Below, piece by piece: positions 25,745 through 34,545 of a stretch of 63,732 nucleotides of DNA (its first letter is position 1; each line of letters begins with the position of its first letter). The notes beneath the pieces are model-generated. The model saw only the letters and a list, made by a program, of their open reading frames with translations. It was not told the origin of the DNA and made no database searches. Position numbers and translations under genes: made by a program. Source of the stretch: Methylococcales bacterium (GTDB lineage: Bacteria; Pseudomonadota; Gammaproteobacteria; Methylococcales; Methylomonadaceae); contig JAPLRP010000063.1 of assembly GCA_026399095.1 (NCBI GenBank), positions 1-63,732 on the forward strand, given 5' to 3'.

Positions 25745-27126
25745 TGGATCAATCAATTAAATTTGATTTGGGATTAATCCATCGCTATGACAGAGCAGGG
25801 CCACGTTATACCTCTTATCCAACCGCTTTAGAGTTACATGACGGTTTCAATGACGAAGACTATCGCCAGCATATTATAAAATCCAATACTGCCGGCGGTC
25901 CTTTGTCGTTGTATTTTCATATTCCTTTTTGCGATACGGTTTGTTTTTATTGTGCCTGCAATAAAATTGTCACCAAAAATCGCAAGCATGCAGAGCCTTA
26001 TTTAGAGAATTTATACAAAGAAATTGCCATGCTGGGTGATTTATTTGATGCCAACCGAGTGGTTAATCAATTACATTGGGGCGGCGGTACACCTACCTTC
26101 TTAAGCTTTGAACAAATGCAACAACTTATGACAGTAACCCGTCAGCATTTTTTATTAAAAGATGACGACAGTGGCGAATATTCCATAGAAGTTGACCCCC
26201 GAGAAACATATTCCCACACCATTAAACAATTACGTGAGTTAGGATTTAACCGAATCAGCTTGGGTTTGCAAGATTTTGATCCAGCCGTACAAAAAGCAGT
26301 TAATCGTATTCAAAGTGAAGAGCAAACTTTTAAGGTATTAGAGGATGCGAGAGCAGAAGGCTTTAGATCAACCAATATTGATTTGATTTATGGTTTGCCG
26401 CTACAAACAGTGACTTCTTTTGCCAATACACTCGATAAAATAATCGCGGCGGCACCTGACCGGTTTTCTATTTTTAACTATGCCCACATCCCGGCTCGGT
26501 TTAAAACCCAACGGCAGATCAATGATGCTGACATGCCCAGTGCGGAAGTAAAACTGGATATCTTACAAATGGTCGGGCAAAAATTAACGTCAGCCGGTTA
26601 TGTCTATATCGGTATGGATCACTTTGCCAAACCGGATGATGAATTAGCCATCGCACAAAGAGAAGGCAAGTTATACCGAAATTTTCAAGGCTATTCTACC
26701 CATTCAGATTGTGATCTGATTGGTTTTGGCATTACCTCTATTGGTCGGGTAGGGGATGCTTACATCCAAAATGTAAAAGAACTGGATGAATATGACCAGC
26801 TAATCAAACAAAATAAATTACCGGTTTATAAAGGTGTAGAGCTGGATTTTGATGATAAATTACGCCGCGCAGTTATAATCCATACTATCTGTCACTTTGA
26901 ACTTGATTTTTCTGCGATAGAAAACATGTTCTCCATTAACTTTGCCGAATACTTTGCCAAAGAACTTAAAGAACTGCAGCCCATGCAAGACGATGGTTTA
27001 ATAACACTAACCACTTACGGACTTCACGTTTTACCGCCTGGCCGGTTATTAATTCGCAATGTCTGTATGGTATTTGATAAATATCTGGCACAAAAAAATC
27101 AACAGCAGTTTTCAAAAGTAATTTAA
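25741..27126 (+). CDS. hemN: Oxygen-independent coproporphyrinogen III oxidase HemN
   Basis: This radical-SAM enzyme makes protoporphyrinogen IX precursor without oxygen. The 461-residue protein has the cluster ligands Cys64-x3-Cys68-x2-Cys71 (FCDTVCFYCAC), the HWGGGTPTFL motif and DLIYGLPLQT. Length and the N-terminal RYDRAGPRYTSYPTA match true HemN rather than the shorter HemW. The overlap with ccmI ties heme synthesis to cytochrome maturation and suggests service under low oxygen. Confidence 0.95.
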   Translation: MMDQSIKFDLGLIHRYDRAGPRYTSYPTALELHDGFNDEDYRQHIIKSNTAGGPLSLYFHIPFCDTVCFYCACNKIVTKNRKHAEPYLENLYKEIAMLGDLFDANRVVNQLHWGGGTPTFLSFEQMQQLMTVTRQHFLLKDDDSGEYSIEVDPRETYSHTIKQLRELGFNRISLGLQDFDPAVQKAVNRIQSEEQTFKVLEDARAEGFRSTNIDLIYGLPLQTVTSFANTLDKIIAAAPDRFSIFNYAHIPARFKTQRQINDADMPSAEVKLDILQMVGQKLTSAGYVYIGMDHFAKPDDELAIAQREGKLYRNFQGYSTHSDCDLIGFGITSIGRVGDAYIQNVKELDEYDQLIKQNKLPVYKGVELDFDDKLRRAVIIHTICHFELDFSAIENMFSINFAEYFAKELKELQPMQDDGLITLTTYGLHVLPPGRLLIRNVCMVFDKYLAQKNQQQFSKVI

Positions 27127-27134
27127 ACAGCCTT

Positions 27135-27344
27135 ATGAATGAAAATAGACTAATAGAACTGGAAATAAAAACAGCTTATCAAGAAGATTTACTACAAACA
27201 TTAAATAAAATAGTCGGTCAGCAACAGCATCAAATAACCCGGCTGGAAGCGACCTGTAAAATGCTTAATGACCGCATTAAAAGTTTATCCACAGAAGGCA
27301 ATGGCGGCGGAGAAAATATTGAAGAAGTGCCTCCACACTATTAA
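27135..27344 (+). CDS. slyX: SlyX family protein
   Basis: The 69-residue protein is a coiled coil starting with a Glu/Lys-rich helix and ending in Pro-Pro-His-Tyr, the diagnostic SlyX tail. The function is unknown in the family. It follows hemN by 8 bases and probably shares the transcript. Confidence 0.9.
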   Translation: MNENRLIELEIKTAYQEDLLQTLNKIVGQQQHQITRLEATCKMLNDRIKSLSTEGNGGGENIEEVPPHY

Positions 27345-27403
27345 TCTTTTATATCGAATACCCCAATACCTCAATTGAAACTCTACAAAGGCGATTACTT
27401 ATT

Positions 27404-28813
27404 ATGGCGTTGCAAATTTTTCGTACCAAACCAATAGCGTCACATAACGACAACAGTGACGGACTTAAACGTTGCTTATCTAAATGGGATTTAGCTTTTT
27501 TGGGTGTTGGCGCCATTATAGGCACCGGAATATTTGTATTGACAGGTATCGCCGCAGCCACGCAAGCCGGTCCAGCTATTGTCGTATCTTTTATTATTGC
27601 TGGCTTTGCCTGTGGCTTTGCCGCGTTATCTTATGCAGAATTGTCATCGGCTGTTGGGGGTTGCGGTAGTGCTTATGGCTATAGCTATGCCGCTTTTGGT
27701 GAATTAATTGCATTTATTATCGGTTGGGATTTACTCCTTGAATACGGCATTTCAGTCGCCGCAGTGGCTAATGGATGGTCAGGTTATTTTAATAATGCAC
27801 TCACTGCCATTGGCATGCCATTACCCGAATCCCTTACCAAAGCGCCGATACTCGGTGGGATTATAAATTTACCCGCTGCCACTATCATCCTAATGCTGAT
27901 GGGTTTGTTGATAATGGGCGTAAAACATAGCGCTAAAGCCAATAATGCCATGGTCATCGTTAAACTCATTACCATTAGTCTATTTATAGGCATTGCTGTT
28001 TTTAATGTTCATCCAGAAAATTGGCATCCTTTCATGCCTTTTGGTTGGTTTCAAACCTTACCTGATGGGAAAACAACCGGTGTATTTGCAGGTGCTTCGC
28101 TGGTCTTTTTTGCTTATGTTGGCTTTGATGCAGTATCAACAGCCGCTGAAGAAGCTAAAGATCCTCAGCGTGGCTTGCCTTTTGGTATTGTTACTTCATT
28201 GGTCTTTTGCACTGTTATTTATATACTCGTGTCAGGACTGCTGACGGGTGTCGTTAATTATTCAGAACTTAATGTCTCTTCACCGGTTGCTCATGCCTTA
28301 AACTTGCTGGGTTATAATTGGGGGGCAGCGGTTATTTCTACAGGTGTAATCGCCGGCCTGACGACCGTCATGTTGGTACTGTATTATGGTTTGACGCGCA
28401 TTATTTTTGCTATGTCACGAGATGGCTTATTATCACCTTTTTTTAGCAAAGTTAATAAAACCACACAAACACCAATTCGGGTCATCGTGCTATGTGGTTT
28501 TATTATGTCAATGATAGCCGGTTTTGTGCCTTTAGGTGAACTGGCAGAACTAGTCAATATCGGTACCTTGGCGGCCTTTGTATTGGTCTGTTTTGGAGTG
28601 ATTGTCTTACGTATCACCCAACCCAATCTTAAACGCCCGTTTCGTAGTCCGTTTAGCCCTTTATTTCCGGTACTTGGTATGCTATCTTGCGGTGCACTCA
28701 TGGCTTTTTTACCAGGCATTACTTGGTTGCGCTTTATTATCTGGTTGATAATTGGTTTGATTGTGTACTTTGTTTATTCAATGGAAAACAGCAAACTGGC
28801 TGACTATAAGTGA
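27404..28813 (+). CDS. APC-superfamily amino-acid permease
   Basis: The 469-residue inner-membrane protein has 12 predicted spans and the APC hallmark LGVGAIIGTGIFVLTGIAAA in span 1. Span 3 carries Gly-Ser-Ala-Tyr-Gly-Tyr-Ser-Tyr, and FFAYVGFDAVSTAAEEAKDP lies in the span 6 region. This arrangement matches the cationic amino-acid transporter subgroup (YfnA/CAT-like). The substrate is not deducible. It stands 60 bases after slyX and is followed by the 21-bp repeat array. Confidence 0.88.
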   Translation: MALQIFRTKPIASHNDNSDGLKRCLSKWDLAFLGVGAIIGTGIFVLTGIAAATQAGPAIVVSFIIAGFACGFAALSYAELSSAVGGCGSAYGYSYAAFGELIAFIIGWDLLLEYGISVAAVANGWSGYFNNALTAIGMPLPESLTKAPILGGIINLPAATIILMLMGLLIMGVKHSAKANNAMVIVKLITISLFIGIAVFNVHPENWHPFMPFGWFQTLPDGKTTGVFAGASLVFFAYVGFDAVSTAAEEAKDPQRGLPFGIVTSLVFCTVIYILVSGLLTGVVNYSELNVSSPVAHALNLLGYNWGAAVISTGVIAGLTTVMLVLYYGLTRIIFAMSRDGLLSPFFSKVNKTTQTPIRVIVLCGFIMSMIAGFVPLGELAELVNIGTLAAFVLVCFGVIVLRITQPNLKRPFRSPFSPLFPVLGMLSCGALMAFLPGITWLRFIIWLIIGLIVYFVYSMENSKLADYK

Positions 28814-28963
28814 TTAAGTTTTAATTTAATTAACTTTGAGTCATATTACAATTTTTAACCTAAAATAATATCAATAGCATCAAACTGAATTTTTTCATAA
28901 AAATGTATTAACTCTATCGCCAGTAAATGCATTTTTTAAAGATAAACAGTGGTTTTTAAAAAA
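28814..28963. other. Leading part of the 708-bp permease-acs intergenic region
   Basis: AT-rich sequence with no gene, RNA or clear terminator seen between the permease stop and the first repeat unit. Confidence 0.4.
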
Positions 28964-29278
28964 AGCGCTCAGTTTTCATTGTTGAGTATCTATCAATGAT
29001 TATTTGGCATCCATCTATGATGATAGAGCGCTCATCAGGACTATATGAGTCCTCATTTACTATAACAGAGCGCTCTATCATTATTGAGTAGCGCTCAGTT
29101 AAAATGAATAAAACTCTATCATTAGACTAGAATGCTCTAGACTAATAATAGAAGCCCTCATTATTAATCCATCAGCGCTCATTCATGATTAATGAGGCCT
29201 CTTTAAGGATACATGAGCGCTCTTCTAGAATTGATTAGTACTCAAAAATCATTCATAAGTTCTATAAACCGATTGCAA
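28964..29278. repeat. Phased array of fifteen 21-bp units with an AGCGCTC core
   Basis: Units begin at 28964, 28985, 29006, 29027, 29048, 29069, 29090, 29111, 29131, 29153, 29174, 29195, 29216, 29237 and 29258. All are 21 bp except one adjacent 20+22 pair, which keeps the phase. The first seven bases follow AGCGCTC (six exact copies) with variants such as AGTCCTC, AGCCCTC, AGGCCTC and AGTACTC. The remaining 14 bases are AT-rich and not conserved. Cores often stay palindromic (AGCGCT, AGGCCT, AGTACT). A perfect 13-bp inverted repeat joins 29021-29033 to 29068-29080. Stops occur in the frames I translated, so it is not coding. The function is unknown. Confidence 0.85.
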
Positions 29279-29521
29279 AAATATAGGTAGCCAAAATAAG
29301 GTTACGTAATAAGTTAAATTCTGGTGCAGAAATGAGATTGAGTTTAAAGGCTAATTACTATAAACCATAATGTTATCTGCATTTTAATAACATAAAACAA
29401 AACATTAGCCCTCGAATAATTGACAGTATTACAAGTTATTCCCCGCAATAATATTTCAACACTGATAGTACCTAAAACATTTATAATTAAGCATCGTTTT
29501 TAGGCATCCTCAGGATTATAA
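29279..29521. other. Upstream region of acs
   Basis: This AT-rich stretch between the repeat array and acs should hold the acs promoter and start site, but I see no convincing -35/-10 pair. The ribosome site is CTCAGGAT, about 6 bases before the ATG. Confidence 0.4.
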
Positions 29522-31459
29522 ATGTCAGACAGTAAAGTTTACGAAGTAAAACCCACTATTGCAGCGAAAGCGCATATTAATAGTAAAACTTATCAAACAC
29601 TTTACGACGCTTCAATTAATCAGCCTGAGGCTTTTTGGGCAGACCAAGCCGAACAATTTCTCGACTGGAGCCAGCCTTGGACCAAGGTAATGGATTATGA
29701 CTATCCTACAGGTTATATTCGCTGGTTTGAAGACGGCACACTTAATGTAAGCGTTAATTGCATTGATCGGCATCTTGAAGCGCGTTGTGATCAAGTAGCT
29801 ATTATCTGGGAAGGCGATAATCCTGCCAAAGAAAAAAAAATCACCTATAAGCAATTACATATCGAAGTTTGTCAGTTTGCTAATGTATTAAAAGCACAAG
29901 GCGTTACAAAAGGTGATCGGGTTTGTATTTATTTACCCATGATCAGCGAAGCAGCTACGGTCCTGTTGGCTTGCACGCGCATTGGTGCAGTGCATTCAGT
30001 TGTATTTGGCGGTTTTTCTGCTGAAGCCTTAAAAGATCGCATTCTGGATTCAGAATGCCATTATGTGGTTTGTGCTGATGAAGGTTATCGGGGTGGTAAG
30101 ACGCTGCCCATTAAAGCTAATGTCGATTTAGCCGCTGAAGGCTGTCCAGATCTTAAAAAAATTATTGTCATCAAAAATACCGGAAATCCTGTTGCTTGGT
30201 ATGAGTCTCGTGATATCTGGTATCACCAAGCCATGTCACAAGCCTCAGAAGATTGTCCGGCAGAAGCCATGGACGCTGAAGATCCTTTATTTATTTTGTA
30301 TACCTCAGGCTCAACCGGTAAGCCTAAAGGCGTTGTCCATACCACGGGCGGTTATTTGTTGTATGCCGCAATGACACACAAGTATGTCTTTGACTATCAG
30401 GAAGGCGATGTTTATTGGTGTACGGCTGATATAGGCTGGATTACCGGTCATTCTTATATCATCTATGGACCATTGTGTAATGGCGCTACTACTTTAATGT
30501 TTGAAGGTATCCCCACTTATCCGGAAGCCGATCGTTTTTGGCGAGTGATTGATAAACATCAGGTTAACATTTTTTATACGGCACCTACTGCTATTCGGGC
30601 TTTAATGGCTCATGGTAATGACCCAGTCACTTGCACAGACCGCAGTAGTTTGCGAATTTTAGGCAGTGTCGGTGAGCCGATCAATCCGGAAGCATGGGAA
30701 TGGTATTATCATGTGGTCGGTAAAGGACGTTGCCCAGTGGTTGATACGTGGTGGCAAACTGAAACAGGTGGTATTTTAATTACGCCTTTACCAGGCGCAA
30801 CTGCCTTAAAACCGGGTTCGGCGACTTTGCCTTTTTTTGGTATCAAACCGGAAATTATGGATAACCAAGGCGTTATTATGGACGGTGTAGCCGAAGGCAT
30901 TTTAGTCATCAGTCGTCCTTGGCCGGGGCAAGCGAGGACCATTTATGGTGATCATCAGCGTTTTATCGATACGTATTTTAAAAACTATCCGGGCTATTAT
31001 TTTGCCGGTGATGGTGCGCGTCGTGATGAGGATGGTTATTTCTGGATAACCGGTCGTATTGATGATGTCATTAATGTTTCGGGTCATCGTATGGGTACTG
31101 CAGAAATTGAAAGTGCTTTAGTATTGCACGAGTCCGTTGCCGAAGCCGCTGTTGTGGGTTATCCGCATGACATAAAAGGGCAGGGTATTTATGCGTATGT
31201 GACGTTAAATAATGGAACAGAGCCTTCTGAAACCTTGCGAAAAGAGCTGGTTGATTTAGTCAGGAAAGAAATTGGCGCCATAGCCAATCCGGATATTATT
31301 CAATGGGCTCCGGGCTTGCCAAAAACCCGTTCTGGTAAAATCATGCGGCGCATACTACGTAAAGTGGCCGCTAATGAGTTGGATAGTTTAGGTGATACTT
31401 CTACTTTGGCTGATCCATCTGTTGTTGATGATATTATTAATCATCGGAGTAATAAATAA
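29522..31459 (+). CDS. acs: Acetyl-CoA synthetase
   Basis: Acs activates acetate to acetyl-CoA through acetyl-AMP. The 645-residue protein has the adenylate-forming motif [11 protein letters not shown] near residue 260, the [10 protein letters not shown] and [12 protein letters not shown] blocks, WWQTETGG and the C-terminal TRSGKIMRR. The Lys of that last motif (near 605) is the usual acetylation-control site. It is monocistronic, with a 708-base upstream gap that contains the 21-bp repeat array. In a methanotroph it may recover acetate made in fermentation or scavenged. Confidence 0.97.
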   Translation: MSDSKVYEVKPTIAAKAHINSKTYQTLYDASINQPEAFWADQAEQFLDWSQPWTKVMDYDYPTGYIRWFEDGTLNVSVNCIDRHLEARCDQVAIIWEGDNPAKEKKITYKQLHIEVCQFANVLKAQGVTKGDRVCIYLPMISEAATVLLACTRIGAVHSVVFGGFSAEALKDRILDSECHYVVCADEGYRGGKTLPIKANVDLAAEGCPDLKKIIVIKNTGNPVAWYESRDIWYHQAMSQASEDCPAEAMDAEDPLFILYTSGSTGKPKGVVHTTGGYLLYAAMTHKYVFDYQEGDVYWCTADIGWITGHSYIIYGPLCNGATTLMFEGIPTYPEADRFWRVIDKHQVNIFYTAPTAIRALMAHGNDPVTCTDRSSLRILGSVGEPINPEAWEWYYHVVGKGRCPVVDTWWQTETGGILITPLPGATALKPGSATLPFFGIKPEIMDNQGVIMDGVAEGILVISRPWPGQARTIYGDHQRFIDTYFKNYPGYYFAGDGARRDEDGYFWITGRIDDVINVSGHRMGTAEIESALVLHESVAEAAVVGYPHDIKGQGIYAYVTLNNGTEPSETLRKELVDLVRKEIGAIANPDIIQWAPGLPKTRSGKIMRRILRKVAANELDSLGDTSTLADPSVVDDIINHRSNK

Positions 31460-31461
31460 CA

Positions 31462-31494
31462 ATAGTGGTCAACGCTATAACTTTTGCCCACTAT
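31462..31494. terminator. Possible bidirectional terminator between acs and creA
   Basis: ATAGTGG and CCACTAT form a 7-bp stem with a long loop between two convergent genes, followed by A/T-rich runs on both sides. It is weak by sequence. Confidence 0.4.
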
Positions 31495-31510
31495 AAAAAT
31501 CAAATTTAAT

Positions 31511-31975
31511 TTACTTACCATTCCACGGCATGATCGGCACTGTCGATATACTGTTTGCGGGTGCACCTTCAATGAGTTTTCTGCTAATCGCAACATAAAT
31601 TAATGTGTTGCGTTTGGCATCATACATTCTACTCACTTTGGTTTCTTTAAAAAAGAGTGACGTGTCTTCTGTAAAAGCTGTTTCTTCTGCTGGCAATTTG
31701 CCGTTAATAATAATCGGGCCAACTTGACGACAAGCGATTGAAAATTGTGAAGGGTCTTCTGCAACACCTAAGGCGCCGGCAATGCCACCGGTTTTAGCTT
31801 GGCTAATATGACAGGAAACACCTTGTACTTTAGGATCATCAAAAGCTTGCACACAAATTTTATGGTTTGAGCCAATTAGTTTCCAGGTAGTCGTTACGCA
31901 GCCAATATCTTCAGCTTGAACAGCGGGTGTTAAACAGGCCATTAATAATGCGCTGTATGCGAGTGATTTATTCAT
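31511..31975 (-). CDS. creA: CreA family periplasmic protein
   Basis: The 154-residue protein has a signal peptide (cleavage after Val-Gln-Ala) and the CreA pattern: an early TWKLIGSNHKICVQAFDDPKV, then GVSCHISQAKTGGIAG and ACRQVGPI, with Cys pairs likely oxidised. The biochemical role of CreA is unknown. It stands alone, convergent with acs. Confidence 0.92.
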   Translation of the reverse strand: MNKSLAYSALLMACLTPAVQAEDIGCVTTTWKLIGSNHKICVQAFDDPKVQGVSCHISQAKTGGIAGALGVAEDPSQFSIACRQVGPIIINGKLPAEETAFTEDTSLFFKETKVSRMYDAKRNTLIYVAISRKLIEGAPANSISTVPIMPWNGK

Positions 31976-32071
31976 AATATTCTCTGATCCAAGTTTGTTG
32001 TGGGAGCGGTTTTAACTAAGGCTCTTTATTAATAGTTTCATGATCGGTTAACGCTGAAACTGTTGTCTGAG

Positions 32072-32761
32072 CTATAGGTTTTTAGAGTAAATTTTATTAA
32101 ACAGTTTAATCAAAAAATCTTTAATGCGGTTTGCATTAAGGAGGATAAAAAAGGGAATGGCACAACCCAATAATGCGCTTAGTACTAATATTGATAGACT
32201 TAACGGTGTCCAATCAACAAAATAACTATCCGCTCTGACCGGTTTGGTGAGACCTGGAATGCTGGGTAAGTCGCCATCACCGCCATCGACTTTTAACTGG
32301 GCCTTCATACCCTTTTCCATGTGCTGTGGCAATTCACAATGCACAAGGTATGTCTTTTTTAAACTGGGCATTATCAATGAGGCTTGTAATTGACCTTCTC
32401 CATTAAGCTCTAAATGAAACATGCCTTCCGGATACAAATAACCCGGCAAGCCATGTATCATGAGTTGGTGGCGTATTTGGTCATCATTAATAAAAGTAAT
32501 ATTAATCTTTGCACAAGGTTTGACATTCCATTCTTGTTGATCAAAAGCAAACATTTTGCCGGTAAACTTCAAGGCATTTTTTTGCCCGGCATGGATGGTG
32601 ATATCAAGATTCTGAGAGATTTTTATACAGTCTTTGGGTAGTGTGTCAGGATTGGCATTCATAATCATGCCTTTTTCATCCATCATCATGCTACCGTGAT
32701 TCATGGCTGAGGCTAACGGATTAAGGCCAAGTATCATTAGGCCCACAAGTAATGCTTTCAT
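32072..32761 (-). CDS. Membrane-anchored cupredoxin
   Basis: The 229-residue protein has a signal peptide, a cupredoxin domain and a C-terminal membrane span (about 187-207) with a short basic tail. Type 1 copper ligands are visible: a His in HQLMIHG (near 98) and CELPQHMEKGM (near 142-152), a Cys-x4-His-x4-Met pattern. A Met/His-rich N-terminus (MNHGSMMMDEKGM) may bind additional copper. Its start overlaps the stop of the multicopper oxidase by 4 bases, so the two are coupled. It is most likely an electron-transfer or copper-delivery partner of that oxidase. Confidence 0.85.
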   Translation of the reverse strand: MKALLVGLMILGLNPLASAMNHGSMMMDEKGMIMNANPDTLPKDCIKISQNLDITIHAGQKNALKFTGKMFAFDQQEWNVKPCAKINITFINDDQIRHQLMIHGLPGYLYPEGMFHLELNGEGQLQASLIMPSLKKTYLVHCELPQHMEKGMKAQLKVDGGDGDLPSIPGLTKPVRADSYFVDWTPLSLSILVLSALLGCAIPFFILLNANRIKDFLIKLFNKIYSKNL

Positions 32762-34419
32762 TGTTTTTGTTTCCGTTTATAAGCCAACCTAATAAAAACC
32801 AGTAGCCCGATGAGTAAACCAGTTGCCAAACCAAACAACAAAATGCGAAGGTAATTGGGCGCAAGTAACCCCGCATCGCCTAATAAGGGGGCAAAAGCAC
32901 CTTCACCCCACACGGCTATTTTTTTGGCATAATAATCTTTATTAAAGACTTGGTCGAATAACTCATCATGCATTTTGGGCATGCCCTGTTCATCCAGCAA
33001 ATAGCTATAGGCAAGGATAGCCATGTTTCCACCCGGTTCCATACCATCTGTTGTGGTGCCTGTTGCGACATGATCATGAAACATCCACAGACCGGGGCCA
33101 TAGCTATGTAAGCCATCATTTTTGGTTTGAAGATTTAAATCAGTGCGTTGTGCCGGCGCAATATCAAACACGTCACGTGTTATTTGCATTGCCGCAGGTT
33201 GTTCAACACCATCTAAGGCGGTGATGGTGGCTTTATGGCCATGAATATGAATGGCTACGGCAGAGCGTTGTAAGTTGGCGATATGTAATTTGATTTCTTC
33301 ATTGTCAGAGGCAATAATCATGGCATCACGCAAGGTGTAAGGGAAAGAGTGCCCATTCAGCATGAAGTAGTTTTCAAAGGACTCAGTCATGTTGTAGTCG
33401 CGACTCATGCGTTCTGCAATTAATCTAGGATCATTGGCATCTTGAATGATTTTTGCCAGTTTTTTATCAACCGATTGATAATGTAGATCATATTCTTGAT
33501 TATAGGATTTTTTAACGGCATCTGACGGGTGTCGCACTTGCCCAGCGCCTATATTGAATGTTTGTAACCAGTTATTGGGCTGATTTTCTTCGACTATAAA
33601 CATGCCGGCCAAACCCATCATAAAATGTTGCGCAGTTTGAACATGGCAATGATAAAGCATGGTGCCGGCATGACGGGGTTGAATTTCGTAGGTATGACTT
33701 TTTCCCGGAAAAACAGCATGTTCCTCCATACCGTCGTTATCTTCACCTTTTGAGTTTACCCAAGGATGATCAACGCCATGTAAGTGGATGGTGTGGGGTA
33801 AGTAATGGGTGTTTTCGAGGGTGATATATACTTTGTCACCTTGTTCAACACGAATGACAGGTGAGGGCGCACGTAACATTGGATTGGCGACAACCGAATT
33901 AAAGTTTTTAAGTGCCATGCCTCGAGCTTTGGGCGCATAAACCCAAAGGCCTGGTTGTATGCCTGGTGCGATATCAAAGGTATTAATCAAAAAATCGCCA
34001 TCTGGGGTGGCACCATTAAGCTCAACAACTTCAAGCTTGATATGGATAACATCCGGATCACCATCATGATCCAGATCATCGGTCATGATTAAGGCATCTT
34101 GCGCAAAATTGGTTTGCATTAATGTCGCCATTGACACATTGTTGGTGCCTTTAACGGAGGTGACGATATCATAGGGGTTGTCTGGTTCACAAGCCGGTGC
34201 TGCTGCTATGGAAACGCCTTCTATTACTTGCGCAGGACGCCAGTCAGGATGTTCGTTCGAGCAAGGCTTGACAATGCCATTGTTATCTTTAGCGCTGGTA
34301 TAAATAGTTTGGGGTGGAACAACGCCTGCTTTTTCTTGCAATCCAGGCACAGTAAAAACTGCAAGGGTAACTAATGCAGAGAGGAGTAGTATTAATAAAA
34401 TAGCGCGTTTGTAGCTCAT
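32758..34419 (-). CDS. Two-domain multicopper oxidase with C-terminal anchor
   Basis: The 553-residue protein has an N-terminal signal or anchor and a C-terminal membrane span (about 525-545). Copper motifs come in an unusual order. HLHGVDHPW is near residue 210 and HCHVQTAQH near 256, so the type 1 centre lies in the first cupredoxin domain as in small two-domain laccases. HIHGH is near 389 and FHDH near 447. An extra N-terminal region (about 40-180) contains DHDGDPDV. It probably oxidises Cu(I), phenols or another periplasmic substrate. It is coupled to the cupredoxin gene. Confidence 0.85.
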   Translation of the reverse strand: MSYKRAILLILLLSALVTLAVFTVPGLQEKAGVVPPQTIYTSAKDNNGIVKPCSNEHPDWRPAQVIEGVSIAAAPACEPDNPYDIVTSVKGTNNVSMATLMQTNFAQDALIMTDDLDHDGDPDVIHIKLEVVELNGATPDGDFLINTFDIAPGIQPGLWVYAPKARGMALKNFNSVVANPMLRAPSPVIRVEQGDKVYITLENTHYLPHTIHLHGVDHPWVNSKGEDNDGMEEHAVFPGKSHTYEIQPRHAGTMLYHCHVQTAQHFMMGLAGMFIVEENQPNNWLQTFNIGAGQVRHPSDAVKKSYNQEYDLHYQSVDKKLAKIIQDANDPRLIAERMSRDYNMTESFENYFMLNGHSFPYTLRDAMIIASDNEEIKLHIANLQRSAVAIHIHGHKATITALDGVEQPAAMQITRDVFDIAPAQRTDLNLQTKNDGLHSYGPGLWMFHDHVATGTTTDGMEPGGNMAILAYSYLLDEQGMPKMHDELFDQVFNKDYYAKKIAVWGEGAFAPLLGDAGLLAPNYLRILLFGLATGLLIGLLVFIRLAYKRKQKQ

Positions 34420-34545
34420 GTTCCGATAAAAACAATTTTAAGAATTGTTACTATTGTAATGGTCAGTTGGTTTAAAGCCTAGATACCTTTATAAGTGCTG
34501 ATAAATAGAATAAAAGAACCGCTTAAATATTGCATTGAATTTTGC

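Noticed and set aside
28964-29278. CRISPR array
   Set aside because: The conserved part is only about seven bases, the spacers are 14 bases, and no cas genes are present; true CRISPR repeats are 23 bases or longer.
28964-29278. Eroded protein-coding heptad repeat
   Set aside because: The frames I translated contain stops within the first few units and the spacer bases show no codon-like conservation.
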